A DNA stretch of 64,000 bases from Enterobacter asburiae (GCF_008080435.1 NZ_VRKN01000002.1:248001-312000), one strand, 5' to 3'. Positions 37,589-48,702 are shown, counted from the first letter of the stretch. Made by a program: numbers and translations. The notes: a model not told the origin generated them from the sequence alone.

Positions 37589-39255
37589 AGCTGGCTCACC
37601 TGCGCCAGCAGGCTTTGCAGGGCCTGCGCACCGTCAGCATCGTTCACCACCAGCTCAATCAGCGTCGCACCCGGCTGCTTCCAGGCGCTGCTTAACGCCG
37701 CGTCCAGCTGTTCCCAGCTTTCCGGGCGATGGTATTTCAGGCTGAACATCGCCGCGGCGTGTTCAAACTGCACGTTCTGCGGCATCAGATAGAAGCGCTC
37801 GCGCTCGCTCTGCGGCGTTGGCAGCAGGGAGAAAATCTGCCCGCCGTTGTTGTTGACCACAATCAGCACAAACGGGGCAGACGCCTGACGCAGCAGCGCC
37901 AGCGCGTTGAGATCGTAAAGCGCGGAGAGATCGCCCACGATGGCCAGCGTCGATTTCGCGCTGGCGCGCTGCACGCCTGCCGCCGTGGAGATCAGCCCGT
38001 CGATGCCGCTGGCGCCACGGTTGCTGTACACCGGGTAGCCCGCGGGCAGCTTCGAAAAAGCGTCAATCAGCCGCACAACCAGGCTGTTGCCGACAAACAA
38101 TTGCCCCTGTTCAGGCAGGCACTGGCGAATACGGTGCGCCAGGCCGGCCTCGCTAAACGCTTCACAGTGCGCTTTGGTCAGTTCCCACGCCTGGCGCGAA
38201 AGGTCCGGGATGGTCACCGCCCAGGGCTTGCGTTTTTCAGCCGGATGAAGCGTCAGCCAGGCGTCGATACTGCTGACCAGACGACGACCGCGGTGGTGCG
38301 CCGGGTCAAGCCGCCCTTCCAGCGCGTCCACCAGCCAGTACTCTTCCGGCGTGCAGGTGGCCTGCCACTGCAGTAACCGTTTGCCGGTCAAACTTGATCC
38401 AAGCTGGACCACAATCTGCGCCTGCGCCAGTTCGGTGACCGCTTTCGCATTACCCAGCCAGAGATCGGCGCACGGCAGCGGCTGACCGGTCTGGGAAAGC
38501 ACGTCGCCTATCAGCGGCCAGCCAAGGGTTTGCGCCCATTCGGCGACCAGCCTGCCTTCGGCGGCGCTCATGCGCCCGGCGATAACCACGCCGCGCTTCT
38601 GCCGCCAGAAGAACCAGTCGCGCTGTTTCGCGCTCTCAAGATGCGTCTGCTCGCGCAGCCACGGTTTTTCACTCTCCCACCAGTCACCAAGGGACTGCTG
38701 CCAGTCAAGACCCGTGTCGTCCAGCTCACCGTACAGCGGCTCGGCAAACGGGCAGTTGATATGCAACGCCCCGGCGCGCAACGTCTCCACGGCGTGATCG
38801 ACGGTGGAGACCAGCCAGCTTGCCGGAATATCCTGGGTGGGACGTGGTAACGAAATCGTCTGCGAAGGATGCGAAGAAAAGAGCCCCGGCTGGCGAATGG
38901 CCTGATTAGCGCCGCAGTCGATAAGCTCAGGGGGACGATCGGCCGTCAGTAAGATCAGTTTTTCACCGGTTAACCCGGCTTCAATCAGGGCCGGATAGAG
39001 GTTCGCCACGGCGGTACCGGAGGTGACGATCACCGCCACAGGTTCTTTGCTGACTTTCGCCAGACCCAGCGCCAGATGGCCGAGACCGCGTTCATCAAAG
39101 TGGGTGTGGTGAATCAACGCCCGGTTTTCAGCGGCCGCCAGCGTCAGCGGCGTTGAGCGAGAACCCGGTGCAATACACACGTGCCTGACGCCATGGCGCG
39201 TCAGGGCTTCAAGGATCACCGCCGCCCAGCGTCGGTTAAAAGAACTTACTGACAT
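37585..39255 (-). CDS. menD: SEPHCHC synthase MenD
   Basis: MenD is a thiamine-diphosphate enzyme that joins isochorismate and 2-oxoglutarate, the first committed step to menaquinone. From ATG 39255 it is 556 aa, the E. coli length. It has the N-terminal Pyr-domain block [17 protein letters not shown] and the ThDP-binding region with [12 protein letters not shown] and [12 protein letters not shown]. An upstream ATG at 39273 would add six residues. The spacing to menF is about 88 bp, the only real gap in the operon. Confidence 0.97.
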   Translation of the reverse strand: MSVSSFNRRWAAVILEALTRHGVRHVCIAPGSRSTPLTLAAAENRALIHHTHFDERGLGHLALGLAKVSKEPVAVIVTSGTAVANLYPALIEAGLTGEKLILLTADRPPELIDCGANQAIRQPGLFSSHPSQTISLPRPTQDIPASWLVSTVDHAVETLRAGALHINCPFAEPLYGELDDTGLDWQQSLGDWWESEKPWLREQTHLESAKQRDWFFWRQKRGVVIAGRMSAAEGRLVAEWAQTLGWPLIGDVLSQTGQPLPCADLWLGNAKAVTELAQAQIVVQLGSSLTGKRLLQWQATCTPEEYWLVDALEGRLDPAHHRGRRLVSSIDAWLTLHPAEKRKPWAVTIPDLSRQAWELTKAHCEAFSEAGLAHRIRQCLPEQGQLFVGNSLVVRLIDAFSKLPAGYPVYSNRGASGIDGLISTAAGVQRASAKSTLAIVGDLSALYDLNALALLRQASAPFVLIVVNNNGGQIFSLLPTPQSERERFYLMPQNVQFEHAAAMFSLKYHRPESWEQLDAALSSAWKQPGATLIELVVNDADGAQALQSLLAQVSQL

Positions 39256-39343
39256 GAGATTGTCCGGTATCAAGAATGCGACACAGTATAAATAATAGAA
39301 AAAATTGGAATTTTGATATGAATCGGGATTGCGCGATTCAGTA

Positions 39344-40639
39344 TTAATCCCTTAGGAGCAGAGAGCGCAATCCGGCGGCTTTGTTTTCGATCTCCTGCCA
39401 CTCCTGCTCCGGGTCAGACCCGCTGACAATACCGGCGCCGGCGTAGAGCCGCAGAGAGTCCTCCAGGACGCGCGCGGAGCGCAACGCCACGCAGAACTCA
39501 CTCTGTTCAGGCGATAAATACCCGGCCGAACCGGCGTACCACTCGCGGTTAAAGGGTTCGACCTTCTGGATAAACTCGCGCGCAGGCTGTCGGGGTAATC
39601 CGGCAACGGCCGCGGTCGGCTGTAACATGAGCAGACACTCCTCATCATCGGCCTGTTTGAGCTCGGTCCAGATACAGCGGCGCAAATGCTGTACTTTACG
39701 CAGGCGCACCACCTGGGCAGGCAGAACCTCAAGCGTCTGCGTATAGTGCTGAAGACGCTGGCAGATATCTTCCACGACCAGCATATTCTCGCGCTGATTT
39801 TTATCATCGTTCAGCAACCACTCGCCGAGACGCTGCGCCTGGCTATCATCGATATGGCTGGCGACGGTACCCGCCAGCGCTTCCGTGCGCAGCAGTTTGC
39901 CGCGCCGCCGCCAGAGACGCTCGGGCGTAGAACCAAGAAACGCGTTGCTGGCGTCGAATATCATACAGAAATGATAGCAATGTAAATTCAGAGCGCGGCT
40001 GGCGGCCATCAGCGCGACAGGGTTAACGCGCTGTGTGAACTGCAGATCGGTTGCCCTGGCGAGAACCACTTTTTCAAAATCACCGCGCGCGATGGTCTCT
40101 GTCGCCCTGCGGATAAGTTTCAGCCATTCGGCCTGCTGCGGCTGATGGGTTTCGTGCTCAACCTGAACGGACAGCGGACGGATGGGCCTGGCAGGACGGA
40201 GCTGCTGTAAAAAATCCAGCGCGGCGTGGGCATCTTCCACAAGCGAGCGGTCGCTCCACAGCTGCAGGCGCAGCGTGGCGTTGCCGGCGGTACGTCGCCA
40301 GAGCAGTCGCGGTAAAAAGAGGTTGCCCTGCTCCGGATTAAAGGCGTTCAGGCCGCAGATGCGGGTATTACTTGCTGCGTTTTGCTCACGCAAAAACTGC
40401 GAGGCTAACGCCAGAGAGGAAAATTGGGTGACCGCCCCTAGCGCAGCCAGCTCTTCATCGCCGTTACGCTGCTGCCAGTAAAACTGCGGGTAACACTGCT
40501 GCTCGCCCAGCCAGGCGAGAGGATCGAAGGCGTCGTTTAACGGGAAAGAGACGTCGAAATGACGTATGCCGGGTGCTGCGGGTAACGCTTGCGATAACTG
40601 GGTACGCAATTGCTCCAGCGCGAGGAAAATCGAATTCAC
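39344..40639 (-). CDS. menF: Menaquinone-specific isochorismate synthase MenF
   Basis: MenF converts chorismate to isochorismate. The 431-aa protein has the chorismate-binding core with the conserved [37 protein letters not shown] and [16 protein letters not shown] blocks, including active-site residues of the MST family. The start is GTG (40637-40639), preceded by an AGGGAGAGG ribosome-binding sequence. It heads the men operon; the promoter should lie in the 85-bp gap before elaB. Confidence 0.96.
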   Translation of the reverse strand: MNSIFLALEQLRTQLSQALPAAPGIRHFDVSFPLNDAFDPLAWLGEQQCYPQFYWQQRNGDEELAALGAVTQFSSLALASQFLREQNAASNTRICGLNAFNPEQGNLFLPRLLWRRTAGNATLRLQLWSDRSLVEDAHAALDFLQQLRPARPIRPLSVQVEHETHQPQQAEWLKLIRRATETIARGDFEKVVLARATDLQFTQRVNPVALMAASRALNLHCYHFCMIFDASNAFLGSTPERLWRRRGKLLRTEALAGTVASHIDDSQAQRLGEWLLNDDKNQRENMLVVEDICQRLQHYTQTLEVLPAQVVRLRKVQHLRRCIWTELKQADDEECLLMLQPTAAVAGLPRQPAREFIQKVEPFNREWYAGSAGYLSPEQSEFCVALRSARVLEDSLRLYAGAGIVSGSDPEQEWQEIENKAAGLRSLLLRD

Positions 40640-40724
40640 GCGAACCTCTCCCTGTTAAAACCTCGTATTATACGGGGTACCATAAGAAATATCAGTACCC
40701 ACGTATAGGGAGTGGTTAAGCGGC

Positions 40725-41030
40725 TTAACGGCGGGCTAACAGCAGCCCCAGTACCAGCCCGACGGCAGCACCGGCGCCAATGCCCTGCCACGGTTTTTCA
40801 TGCACGTAATCATCGGCACGATACACCGCTTTTTTAGCGCGGTAGTAATAAGTATCTGACGCATGGCTGACGCGGTTTTTCACTTCATGCAGCGCCTGCT
40901 CGGCACGGGCTTTTAGCTCAATATATTTCTGATCGGCAGGGTCGCCCGAGGAACGTAACACCTCTTCCAGCGTTTCGCTCAGTAAGGCCAGGTCATCGTC
41001 GATACGGGTATCCCAGGATTGAAATGACAT
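40725..41030 (-). CDS. elaB: Ribosome-associated tail-anchored inner-membrane protein ElaB
   Basis: ElaB is a small DUF883-family protein, like YqjD and YgaM, reported in E. coli to bind ribosomes at the membrane in stationary phase. The 101-aa protein has a long charged helical region (about 8-70) followed by a single C-terminal hydrophobic helix (GIGAGAAVGLVLGLLLARR), a tail anchor. The conserved YRADDYVHEKPWQGIG precedes the helix. ATG 41030 is chosen to match the E. coli length of 101 aa. Confidence 0.94.
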   Translation of the reverse strand: MSFQSWDTRIDDDLALLSETLEEVLRSSGDPADQKYIELKARAEQALHEVKNRVSHASDTYYYRAKKAVYRADDYVHEKPWQGIGAGAAVGLVLGLLLARR

Positions 41031-41083
41031 ATTTTTCTCCATGTTAGTACACCAGTCCGCTAACTATAGCCAACGAGATGCCA

Positions 41084-41545
41084 TTACGCCTGTTTCACTT
41101 CTCGCGCCATGCCTATGTGCGGAATGCCATCTTCATCGTATACCTCCGTCACCGGCGTAAAACCAAAATGGCCGTAGAAGGACTGCAGGTGTGCCTGCGC
41201 ACCCAGGTATAACGCCTTGTCCGGCCACTGTTTCTGGCACGCCTCCAGCGTTTTTTCCATCAGCTGATAGCCCAGTTTTTCACCACGCGCGTTACCGCTG
41301 ATGATGACGCGACCAATGACAACAGGCTCAACATCCTCTTCGCTTTTCAGAATCCTCGCATACGCCACCAGCTCGTTATCGCGCCAGCCGAGGATATGGC
41401 GGTTCTCGCCAACGAGGTCATCGCCATCGATGTCCTGATACGGGCAGCTCTGTTCCACAACAAACACTTCGCAGCGCAGCTTCAGCAGGGCGTAAAGTTC
41501 GCTAACGGTGAGGTCACTATGATGTAAATCTTGCCACTGGATCAT
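41084..41545 (-). CDS. elaA: GNAT-family acetyltransferase ElaA
   Basis: The 153-aa protein is a GCN5-related N-acetyltransferase, with the acetyl-CoA-binding segment [20 protein letters not shown] and the C-terminal [24 protein letters not shown]. The natural substrate is not established. The length equals E. coli ElaA with ATG 41545. It precedes elaB and is divergent from rbn. Confidence 0.93.
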   Translation of the reverse strand: MIQWQDLHHSDLTVSELYALLKLRCEVFVVEQSCPYQDIDGDDLVGENRHILGWRDNELVAYARILKSEEDVEPVVIGRVIISGNARGEKLGYQLMEKTLEACQKQWPDKALYLGAQAHLQSFYGHFGFTPVTEVYDEDGIPHIGMAREVKQA

Positions 41546-41616
41546 GTCTGTCTCCTTCCTGGGGTTCATCACGTTATACTAAACCCCTCCCCGTTCGGCA
41601 AAGGGCTGATTGCGTT

Positions 41617-42534
41617 ATGGAACTGATTTTTCTGGGTACGTCCGCTGGCGTGCCAACCCGCTCACGGAATGTGACGGCGATCCTGCTGGATCTTAAGCAC
41701 CCCACCCGCGGCGGGCTGTGGCTGTTTGACTGTGGTGAAGGGACACAGCATCAGCTGTTACACACCGTTTATCACCCCGGCAAGCTGGATAAAATTTTTA
41801 TCACCCATCTGCATGGCGACCATCTGTTTGGCCTTCCCGGCCTGCTGTGCAGCCGCTCAATGGCCGGTAACGCCAACCCGCTGACGATTTACGGGCCTGC
41901 GGGTGTTCGTGAATTTGTTGAAACTACGCTGCGTCTGAGCGGGTCATGGACCGATTATCCGCTGGAGGTCGTTGAGATCACAGAAGGTCTGGTTTTCGAT
42001 GACGGGGATTATCAGGTTACTGCTCAACCGCTCAATCATCCTCTGGAGTGCTATGGCTACCGTATTGAAGCGCATGACAAACCCGGTGCGCTGGATGCCG
42101 CCGCGCTGATGGCCGACGGCGTAAAACCCGGGCCGCTGTTCCAGCGTCTGAAGCACGGAGAGACCGTCACGCTGGAGGACGGACGCGTCATCAACGGCCA
42201 GGATTATCTCGCCGCACCGCAGCCAGGCAAAAAACTGGCGATTTTTGGCGATACGGCCCCGTGCCCGGCGGCGCTCACGCTGGCCCAGGGCGTGGACGTG
42301 ATGGTGCATGAAGCGACGCTTGAAACGGCGATGGAAGAGAAAGCCAACAGCCGGGGTCATAGCTCCACGCGTCAGGCCGCGCAGCTTGCCCGTGATGCGG
42401 GTGTAGGGAGGCTCATCGTCACCCATGTCAGCTCGCGCTACGACGCGCGGGGATGTGCAAGCCTGCTGGCAGAGTGCCGTACGCTGTTCCCGGAATGTGA
42501 GCTGGCCGAAGATTTCGCTCAGGTCAGCGTTTAG
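41617..42534 (+). CDS. rbn: Ribonuclease BN (RNase Z family)
   Basis: RNase BN (ElaC) is a metallo-beta-lactamase-fold nuclease that processes tRNA 3' ends, as an endo- or exonuclease. The 305-aa product shows [18 protein letters not shown] at the N-terminus, the zinc motif [13 protein letters not shown], and the later ligands in FGDTAPC and [15 protein letters not shown] segments. Its length equals E. coli RNase BN. cheV follows on the same strand, but with its own promoter-like sequence. Confidence 0.96.
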   Translation: MELIFLGTSAGVPTRSRNVTAILLDLKHPTRGGLWLFDCGEGTQHQLLHTVYHPGKLDKIFITHLHGDHLFGLPGLLCSRSMAGNANPLTIYGPAGVREFVETTLRLSGSWTDYPLEVVEITEGLVFDDGDYQVTAQPLNHPLECYGYRIEAHDKPGALDAAALMADGVKPGPLFQRLKHGETVTLEDGRVINGQDYLAAPQPGKKLAIFGDTAPCPAALTLAQGVDVMVHEATLETAMEEKANSRGHSSTRQAAQLARDAGVGRLIVTHVSSRYDARGCASLLAECRTLFPECELAEDFAQVSV

Positions 42535-42537
42535 TCC

Positions 42538-42564
42538 TTCATTTTTCCCTCAGGATGCCGATAA
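42538..42564 (+). promoter_or_regulatory. Sigma-28 (FliA)-like promoter of cheV
   Basis: A perfect -10 element GCCGATAA lies at 42557-42564. Eleven bases upstream, 42538-42545 (TTCATTTT) matches TAAAGTTT at five of eight positions. It lies 35 bp before the cheV ATG, just after the rbn stop. This fits a flagellar class 3 gene. Confidence 0.6.
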
Positions 42565-42598
42565 CGATTAAAAGGTCAGCATTTCTCTCGAGGGTAGA

Positions 42599-43603
42599 AT
42601 GGATAATTTCCAGAAAGATATTGATGACAGGGCGAATCTGACCCTGTCGAACCGTTTTGAACTGTTGCTGTTCCGTCTTGGCACCTCTCTGAACGAAAAT
42701 AAATCTGAGCTGTTTGGCATTAACGTCTTCAAGCTGCGTGAAATTGTGCCGATGCCGGAGTTCACAAAACCCGCCGGGATGAAATCACCGCTGATGGGAA
42801 TGGTGAATATTCGCGATCAGGTGATCCCGGTGATTGACCTGGCCGCCGTGGCGGGCTGTAAGCCCACCACCGGGCTGAACATCCTGCTGATCACCGAATA
42901 TGCGCGCAGCGTGCAGGCGTTTGCCGTGGAATCGGTTGAGAACATCATGCGTCTGGACTGGAAGCAGGTACATGCGGCGGAAACCGCTGTTAGCGGTCGC
43001 TACATCACCAGCATTGCGTGTCTTGACGAGAAGACCGATACCAACGATCTGGCGATGGTGCTGGACGTGGAGCAAATCCTGTATGACATCACCCCGGCTA
43101 ATCACGATCTGCACGCCACGAACCTGAAGACCACCAAATTCCATATCAAGCCAGGCGCTGTCGCCATCGTCGCGGAAGATTCCAAGGTGGCGCGCTCGAT
43201 GCTGGAGAAAGGTCTGCAGGCGATGGAGATCCCGGCACAGCTGCATATCACCGGCAAAGAGGCGTGGGAGAAAATTGGCGTACTGGCGGCACAGGCTCTG
43301 GCCGAAGGCGTTCCCATTACCGATAAGATCGCTCTGGTGCTGACCGACCTCGAAATGCCGGAGATGGACGGTTTTACGCTGACGCGTAAAATCAAAACCG
43401 ACCCGGTATTGAAAGATATTCCGGTAGTGATCCACTCTTCCCTTTCCGGCAACGCCAACGAAGATCATATTCGCAAGGTGAAGGCGGACGGGTATGTGGC
43501 GAAGTTCGAACTGAACGAGCTGTCGTCGGTGATTGAGGAAGTGCTGGATCGTTCGATGAAGAAGATTGACGGGCCGTTGATTAGCAGGAAGCAGCTTTCT
43601 TAG
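42599..43603 (+). CDS. cheV: Chemotaxis coupling/receiver protein CheV
   Basis: CheV combines a CheW-like coupling domain with a receiver, linking chemoreceptors to CheA and tuning adaptation. The 334-aa protein has the CheW part at about 10-165 (FGINVFKLREIV, GMVNIRDQVIPVIDL) and a receiver at about 180-315, with phospho-acceptor aspartate in LVLTDLEMPEMDGF and the threonine/serine and lysine switch region (VIHSSLSG, VAKFELNEL). It stands alone, far from flagellar or che operons, but has a sigma-28-like promoter. E. coli K-12 lacks CheV; as I recall Salmonella has it near nuo. Its stop codon runs into a BIME element. Confidence 0.93.
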   Translation: MDNFQKDIDDRANLTLSNRFELLLFRLGTSLNENKSELFGINVFKLREIVPMPEFTKPAGMKSPLMGMVNIRDQVIPVIDLAAVAGCKPTTGLNILLITEYARSVQAFAVESVENIMRLDWKQVHAAETAVSGRYITSIACLDEKTDTNDLAMVLDVEQILYDITPANHDLHATNLKTTKFHIKPGAVAIVAEDSKVARSMLEKGLQAMEIPAQLHITGKEAWEKIGVLAAQALAEGVPITDKIALVLTDLEMPEMDGFTLTRKIKTDPVLKDIPVVIHSSLSGNANEDHIRKVKADGYVAKFELNELSSVIEEVLDRSMKKIDGPLISRKQLS

Positions 43604-43670
43604 TCGGGTGGCGCTACGCTTACCCGACCTACAAAACCCGTAGGCCCTGCAAGCGTAGCGCCGCTGGGCA
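43603..43670 (+). repeat. BIME (two opposed REP units) between cheV and nuoN
   Basis: GTCGGGTGGCGCTACGCTTACCCGACCTAC is followed by an inverted partner, GTAGGCCCTGCAAGCGTAGCGCCGCTGGGCA. The pair begins at the last base of the cheV stop codon. A strong terminator follows. Confidence 0.8.
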
Positions 43671-43676
43671 AACCAT

Positions 43677-43706
43677 AAAAAAACCCGCCGAGGCGGGTTT
43701 TTTGTT
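43677..43706. terminator. Bidirectional terminator between cheV and nuoN
   Basis: A7-CCCGCCGAGGCGGG-T6 forms a strong G/C stem (CCCGC/GCGGG with loop CGAG) flanked by A- and T-runs on both sides. It ends both cheV (plus) and the nuo operon (minus). Confidence 0.9.
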
Positions 43707-43707
43707 T

Positions 43708-45165
43708 TTACATCAGCGGCATTGCTCGCTGCACGATATCAATCAGCGGCTGCGGATAGATACCGAAGATCAGCACCAGCAGCGCGGAGATAAGCACTAC
43801 GATACCACCGGCGCTGTACTGCCAGTTGGTTGGGGCATCACGGTTGAGCTGCTGAGGCGCGCTCAGGTACAGGCTCACGGCCACACGCAGATAGTAGTAG
43901 AGACCAATCGCGGAGCCGATAACCACACCCGCAGTCAGCCACCACAGGTGCGCCTGCACACCGACGGCCAGCACGTAGAACTTACCGATGAAGCCCAGCG
44001 TCATCGGGATACCTGCCAGAGAGAGCATCATCACGGTCATCACTGCGGACAGGATCGGACGGTGCCAGAACAGACCACGGTAGGAGAACAGTGAATCAGC
44101 ATCCGGACCACGGTACGGGCTGGACATCAGGCTCACCACGCCGAAGGCGCCGAGGCTGCTGAACAGGTAACCGGCCAGATATACGCCCACGGCTTCCATC
44201 GACATCTCACCGCTCTGCAGCGCAATCAGCGCCACCATCAGGTAGCCCAGATGAGAGATAGACGAGTAGCCCAGCAGACGCTTGATGTTGGTCTGGCTCA
44301 GCGCCATCAGGTTACCGAAGATGATGGAGACGAACGCGATAATGCCCAGCACCACGCGAACCGCTTCGCTGTCACCTACCGGCGCGTACAGGAACAGACG
44401 CATTACCACCCCGAAGATAGCGATTTTGCTCGCCGTCGCCAGGAAGGTCGACACCGGAGCCGGAGCGCCCTGGTATACGTCTGGCGTCCACAGGTGGAAC
44501 GGCACCAGAGAGAGTTTAAAGCCGAGGCCAACAATCATCATGCCCAGACCCGCCAGCAGCAGCGGCTCATGAAGCATGCCGTCACCGAGGCTCTTGCCGA
44601 GCGCCATGAAAGAGAGGTTACCGGACTGTGCGTACAGCAGCGCAATACCAAACAGCAGGAACGAGGACGCAGCAGCAGACAGAATGGTGTACTTGATGCT
44701 CGCTTCCAGAGAGCGCTTCTGACGGAAGGCGTAACCAATCAGACCGAACAGCGGCAGAGAGATCAGCTCAATACCGAGGAACAGCGCGGCCAGGTGGTTC
44801 GCATTCGCCAGCAGAATGCCGCCCAGCGCGGCAATCAGAACCAGCAGGTAAAACTCTTCTTTGTTGTCGTTGTAACCTTCGAGCCACGGGTACGCAAAGG
44901 TACAGGTTGCCAGGCTCGCCAGCAGCACCAGACCGGTATACAGCATAGCGTAACCGTCAACGCGCATCAGCGGGGTGACGTCCATCGCCCCACCCTGGCC
45001 AACAAACCAGAGAGAGACTAACGCGGCGTTCAGGCCGATGACCGACAGCGTGGCATTCAGGAAGTGATTGCGTCGCCACGCAATGGAGAGCATCACAACC
45101 ACCACCGTCAATCCGACGATCAGCAGCGGTAGCAGCGCGATCAGTTGTTGTGGAGTTATTGTCAT
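43708..45165 (-). CDS. nuoN: NADH-quinone oxidoreductase subunit N
   Basis: NuoN is one of three antiporter-like membrane subunits of complex I that pump protons. The 485-aa protein has about 14 hydrophobic helices, with lysines/histidines of the conserved proton path in segments such as [18 protein letters not shown] and [17 protein letters not shown]. It is the last gene of the operon, 6 bp after nuoM, and is followed by a terminator. Length equals E. coli NuoN. Confidence 0.97.
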   Translation of the reverse strand: MTITPQQLIALLPLLIVGLTVVVVMLSIAWRRNHFLNATLSVIGLNAALVSLWFVGQGGAMDVTPLMRVDGYAMLYTGLVLLASLATCTFAYPWLEGYNDNKEEFYLLVLIAALGGILLANANHLAALFLGIELISLPLFGLIGYAFRQKRSLEASIKYTILSAAASSFLLFGIALLYAQSGNLSFMALGKSLGDGMLHEPLLLAGLGMMIVGLGFKLSLVPFHLWTPDVYQGAPAPVSTFLATASKIAIFGVVMRLFLYAPVGDSEAVRVVLGIIAFVSIIFGNLMALSQTNIKRLLGYSSISHLGYLMVALIALQSGEMSMEAVGVYLAGYLFSSLGAFGVVSLMSSPYRGPDADSLFSYRGLFWHRPILSAVMTVMMLSLAGIPMTLGFIGKFYVLAVGVQAHLWWLTAGVVIGSAIGLYYYLRVAVSLYLSAPQQLNRDAPTNWQYSAGGIVVLISALLVLIFGIYPQPLIDIVQRAMPLM

Positions 45166-45171
45166 GGCGAA

Positions 45172-46701
45172 TTACGGCCTTGTAGTAGAAGCAGAATTAA
45201 CAAACCACTGCTGGATGTTACCCATCGCGCTATGCGAGGTATCCAGAATCGGCTGCGGGAAGAAGCCCAGCAGCACCAGCAGTACGACCAGCAGCAGGAT
45301 GATGAACAGCTCACGCAGCGACATCCCCGGCAGTTCTTGTGCAGCAATTTCGCTCTTCGCTTTACCGAAGTAAGCGCGGTGCAGCATCGCCAGCGAGTAC
45401 ACGGAAGCGAACACCAGACCAAAGGTGGAGATCACGGTAATCACCGGAACCACTTTGAAGCTGCCGAACAGAATCATAAATTCGCCGACGAAGTTACCGG
45501 TACCCGGCATCCCCAGGGTAGCCACCGCGAAGAACATGGACAGCGCTGGCAGCCACTTAATTTTGCTCCACAGACCGCCCATCATACGCATATCGCGGGT
45601 ATGCAGACGTTCGTACAGCTGGCCGCACAGGATGAAGAGGCCGGCTGCGGACAGACCGTGCGCAATCATCTGGATCACCGCGCCCTGGTACGCCAGCTGG
45701 CTGCCGGTGTAGATAGCAATCAGCACGAAGCCCATGTGGGAAACGGAGGTGTAGGCAATCAGACGTTTGATGTCGTACTGCGTGAAGGCCATCCAGGCAC
45801 CGTAGAAGATACCGATCACACCCAGCCACATGGCAATCGGTGCGAACTCTGCGGAAGCATTCGGGAATAGCGGCAGTGCGAAACGCAGCAGACCGTAGGC
45901 CGCCGTTTTCAGCAAGATGCCCGCCAGGTCAACGGAACCCGCCGTTGGTGCCTGAGAGTGCGCGTCTGGCAGCCAGCCGTGCAGCGGAACAACCGGCATT
46001 TTCACCGCGAACGCGATGAAGAAGCCCAGCATCAGCAGGTATTCAACGCCGTGGGACATTGGCGTCTTCAGCAGGTCTTCGTAGTTGAAGGTCCAGGTGC
46101 CGGTCGCATTGTGGTGAACAAACACCAGCGCCAGAATGGCAATCAGCATCACCAGACCACTCGCCTGGGTATAGATGAAGAACTTGGTTGCCGCCGTGAT
46201 ACGCGTTTTACCGTCGGACGCCTTGTGGCCCCACAGCGCGATCAGGAAGTACATCGGCACCAGCATCATCTCCCAGAAGAAGAAGAACAGGAACATGTCG
46301 ATGGCAAGGAACACGCCGATAACGCCGCCCAGGATCCACATCAGGTTCAGGTGGAAGAAGCCCTGGTATTTTTCGATTTCTCGCCAGGAGCAAAGTACCG
46401 CCAGAACGCCGAGCAGACCGGTCAGCACCACCATCAGCAGCGACAGACCGTCAATCGCCAGGTGGATCGTAATCCCGAAGCGTGGGATCCACGGCAGGAT
46501 AAACTCAGACTGCCACTGCGGAATACCCGCAGACTGGGTCAGAGAGTAACCACCCTGCAACCAGAGTTGCAGGCCAAGTGCGAGCGTTAATCCCATGGTG
46601 ATCAGCGCGATCCAGCGCGGCATCTTCACGCCAAAGCGTTCAGTCTGCCAGCACAGGAAGCCGCCGATGAAGGGAATTAATATTAGCCAGGGTAGTAACA
46701 T
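45172..46701 (-). CDS. nuoM: NADH-quinone oxidoreductase subunit M
   Basis: NuoM is the middle antiporter-like subunit of complex I. The 509-aa protein has about 14 membrane helices; key conserved segments are FFWEMMLVPMYFLIALWG (with the essential glutamate in helix 5), FAVKMPVVPLHGWLPDAHSQ and LIAYTSVSHMGFVLIAI. It is separated from nuoL by an unusually long 159-bp gap containing a BIME, while nuoN follows closely. Confidence 0.97.
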   Translation of the reverse strand: MLLPWLILIPFIGGFLCWQTERFGVKMPRWIALITMGLTLALGLQLWLQGGYSLTQSAGIPQWQSEFILPWIPRFGITIHLAIDGLSLLMVVLTGLLGVLAVLCSWREIEKYQGFFHLNLMWILGGVIGVFLAIDMFLFFFFWEMMLVPMYFLIALWGHKASDGKTRITAATKFFIYTQASGLVMLIAILALVFVHHNATGTWTFNYEDLLKTPMSHGVEYLLMLGFFIAFAVKMPVVPLHGWLPDAHSQAPTAGSVDLAGILLKTAAYGLLRFALPLFPNASAEFAPIAMWLGVIGIFYGAWMAFTQYDIKRLIAYTSVSHMGFVLIAIYTGSQLAYQGAVIQMIAHGLSAAGLFILCGQLYERLHTRDMRMMGGLWSKIKWLPALSMFFAVATLGMPGTGNFVGEFMILFGSFKVVPVITVISTFGLVFASVYSLAMLHRAYFGKAKSEIAAQELPGMSLRELFIILLLVVLLVLLGFFPQPILDTSHSAMGNIQQWFVNSASTTRP

Positions 46702-46786
46702 GGCGATTTTTATTCCTTGTTAAAGTCCCTAAGGGACCGATTTTCAACAAATTCGACAAAATTCACGCGTTAGTGCGGTTTGTGGT

Positions 46787-46858
46787 GTCGGGTGGCGCTC
46801 ACGCTTACCCGACCTACGGTCTCGTAGGCCCGGTAAGCGCAGCGCCACCGGGCAAAAC
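46787..46858 (+). repeat. BIME between nuoL and nuoM
   Basis: GTCGGGTGGCGCTCACGCTTACCCGACCTAC and the inverted partner GTAGGCCCGGTAAGCGCAGCGCCACCGGGC form two REP units. They begin only 2 bp downstream of the nuoL stop codon within the 159-bp nuoL-nuoM gap, the only sizeable gap inside the nuo operon downstream of nuoC. Confidence 0.85.
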
Positions 46859-46860
46859 CA

Positions 46861-48702
46861 CTATCGCAACACCATCAGCAGCGCCAGCACGACAACCGCA
46901 CCGATGCTCATGGACGCCACATACCAGCGCAGGTAACCGTTCTCGCTGTACAGTAGGCCTTTACCTGCAAAGCGGGAGAGGATCGCCGGGATATTCATCA
47001 GGCTGTTCAGTGGGTCGCGCTTCACCAGCCACGCAATGCCCAGGAACGGCTTAACGAAGATCATGTCGTACAGCCAGTCGAAGCCCCACGCGTTGTACCA
47101 CCAGGTGCCCAGCAGACGGCCCGGCGCGCTATTGGCAACGGCAGTGACCAGCGTACGTTTGCCCAGCCACAGCCATGCTGCAATCAGGATGCCCGCGATA
47201 GCGACCACACCGGAGGTGATTTCAAGCGTCAGAACGCGACCGTGCTCAAGCTCGGTGGTGTCTGGCAGTACGCCCTGCAACGGCGGCACAATCATCGCGC
47301 CAACGAAAGTGGAGAGTACCAGCAGCACAATCAGCGGCAGGTGATGGGTGATCCCCTTCCCTGCGTGAGCGTGAATTTGTTCTTTACCGTGGAATACGAT
47401 GAAAATCATACGGAAGGTATACAGGGAGGTCATGAACGCACCGACCAGACCCGCAACCATCAGATTGATATGACCATTCGCCATGGCACCCGCAAGAATT
47501 TCGTCCTTACTGAAGAAGCCCGCGGTGATCAGCGGCAGTGCCGCCAGCGCCGCGCCGCCCACCAGGAAGCAGACATACACCAGCGGAATGGACTTACGCA
47601 GTCCGCCCATCTTGAAGATGTTCTGCTCGTGATGGCAGGCCAGAATCACGGAACCGGATGAGAGGAACAGCAGCGCTTTAAAGAACGCGTGCGTCATCAG
47701 GTGGAAAATGGCTGCGTCCCATGCCTGAACGCCCAGCGCCAGGAACATGTAACCAATCTGGCTCATGGTGGAATACGCGAGAACGCGTTTGATGTCGGTC
47801 TGCACCAGCGCGGCAAAGCCTGCCAGCACCAGCGTTACCGCACCAACGATACCGACCAGATGTAGAATTTCCGGGGTCATCAGGAACAGGCCATGGGTAC
47901 GCGCAATCAGGTAGACACCGGCGGTCACCATGGTCGCGGCGTGGATCAGCGCGGAGACAGGGGTTGGACCCGCCATCGCGTCGGCCAGCCATGTCTGCAA
48001 CGGCAGCTGCGCGGATTTACCCACAGCACCACCCAGCAGCATCAGCGTTGCCCACCACAGCATGGTGTTGCCTGCGGCGAAGTGCGCTGGCGCCAGTTCC
48101 ACCATTTCGCGGAAGTTCAGCGTGCCCAGTTCGTTGTAAAGAATGAACAGCGCGAAAGCGAGGAAGACGTCACCCACACGGGTCACGATGAACGCTTTCA
48201 TGGCCGCTGCGCCATTCTTCGGATCGGTATAGTAGAAACCGATCAGCAGGTAAGAACACAGACCCACGCCTTCCCAGCCCAGATACATCAGCAGCAGGTT
48301 ATCGGCCAGCACCAGAACCACCATGCTGGCGATAAACAGGTTGGTGTAGGCGAAGAAGCGGGAGTAACCCTCTTCACCGCGCATATACCAGGAGGCGAAC
48401 ATGTGGATCAGGAAGCCGACGCCGGTGACCACGGAGAGCATGGTCAGCGAGAGACCATCCAGCACCAGGTTGAAACCGATGTTGAAATCACCGACCGACA
48501 TCCACGTCCACAGCGGCACGCTGAAAGGCTGACGTCCGTTGTTAAAGAAGTCGATACCCGCATACGCTGTGACCAGCGCAGCCAGACCGATGGAGCCAAT
48601 GCCCACGGTCGCAGACAGATTCTCAGACCAGCGGCCGCGAGAAAACGCCAGCAGCACGAAGCCAATCAGCGGAAAAATAATGGTTAAGGCAAGCATGTTC
48701 AT
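46861..48702 (-). CDS. nuoL: NADH-quinone oxidoreductase subunit L
   Basis: NuoL is the most distal antiporter-like proton-pumping subunit of complex I, with a long lateral helix that spans the membrane arm. The 613-aa protein has about 16 membrane segments; conserved blocks include [19 protein letters not shown] (with the essential glutamate), [33 protein letters not shown] and [16 protein letters not shown]. It overlaps nuoK by 4 bp. Length equals E. coli NuoL. Confidence 0.97.
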   Translation of the reverse strand: MNMLALTIIFPLIGFVLLAFSRGRWSENLSATVGIGSIGLAALVTAYAGIDFFNNGRQPFSVPLWTWMSVGDFNIGFNLVLDGLSLTMLSVVTGVGFLIHMFASWYMRGEEGYSRFFAYTNLFIASMVVLVLADNLLLMYLGWEGVGLCSYLLIGFYYTDPKNGAAAMKAFIVTRVGDVFLAFALFILYNELGTLNFREMVELAPAHFAAGNTMLWWATLMLLGGAVGKSAQLPLQTWLADAMAGPTPVSALIHAATMVTAGVYLIARTHGLFLMTPEILHLVGIVGAVTLVLAGFAALVQTDIKRVLAYSTMSQIGYMFLALGVQAWDAAIFHLMTHAFFKALLFLSSGSVILACHHEQNIFKMGGLRKSIPLVYVCFLVGGAALAALPLITAGFFSKDEILAGAMANGHINLMVAGLVGAFMTSLYTFRMIFIVFHGKEQIHAHAGKGITHHLPLIVLLVLSTFVGAMIVPPLQGVLPDTTELEHGRVLTLEITSGVVAIAGILIAAWLWLGKRTLVTAVANSAPGRLLGTWWYNAWGFDWLYDMIFVKPFLGIAWLVKRDPLNSLMNIPAILSRFAGKGLLYSENGYLRWYVASMSIGAVVVLALLMVLR

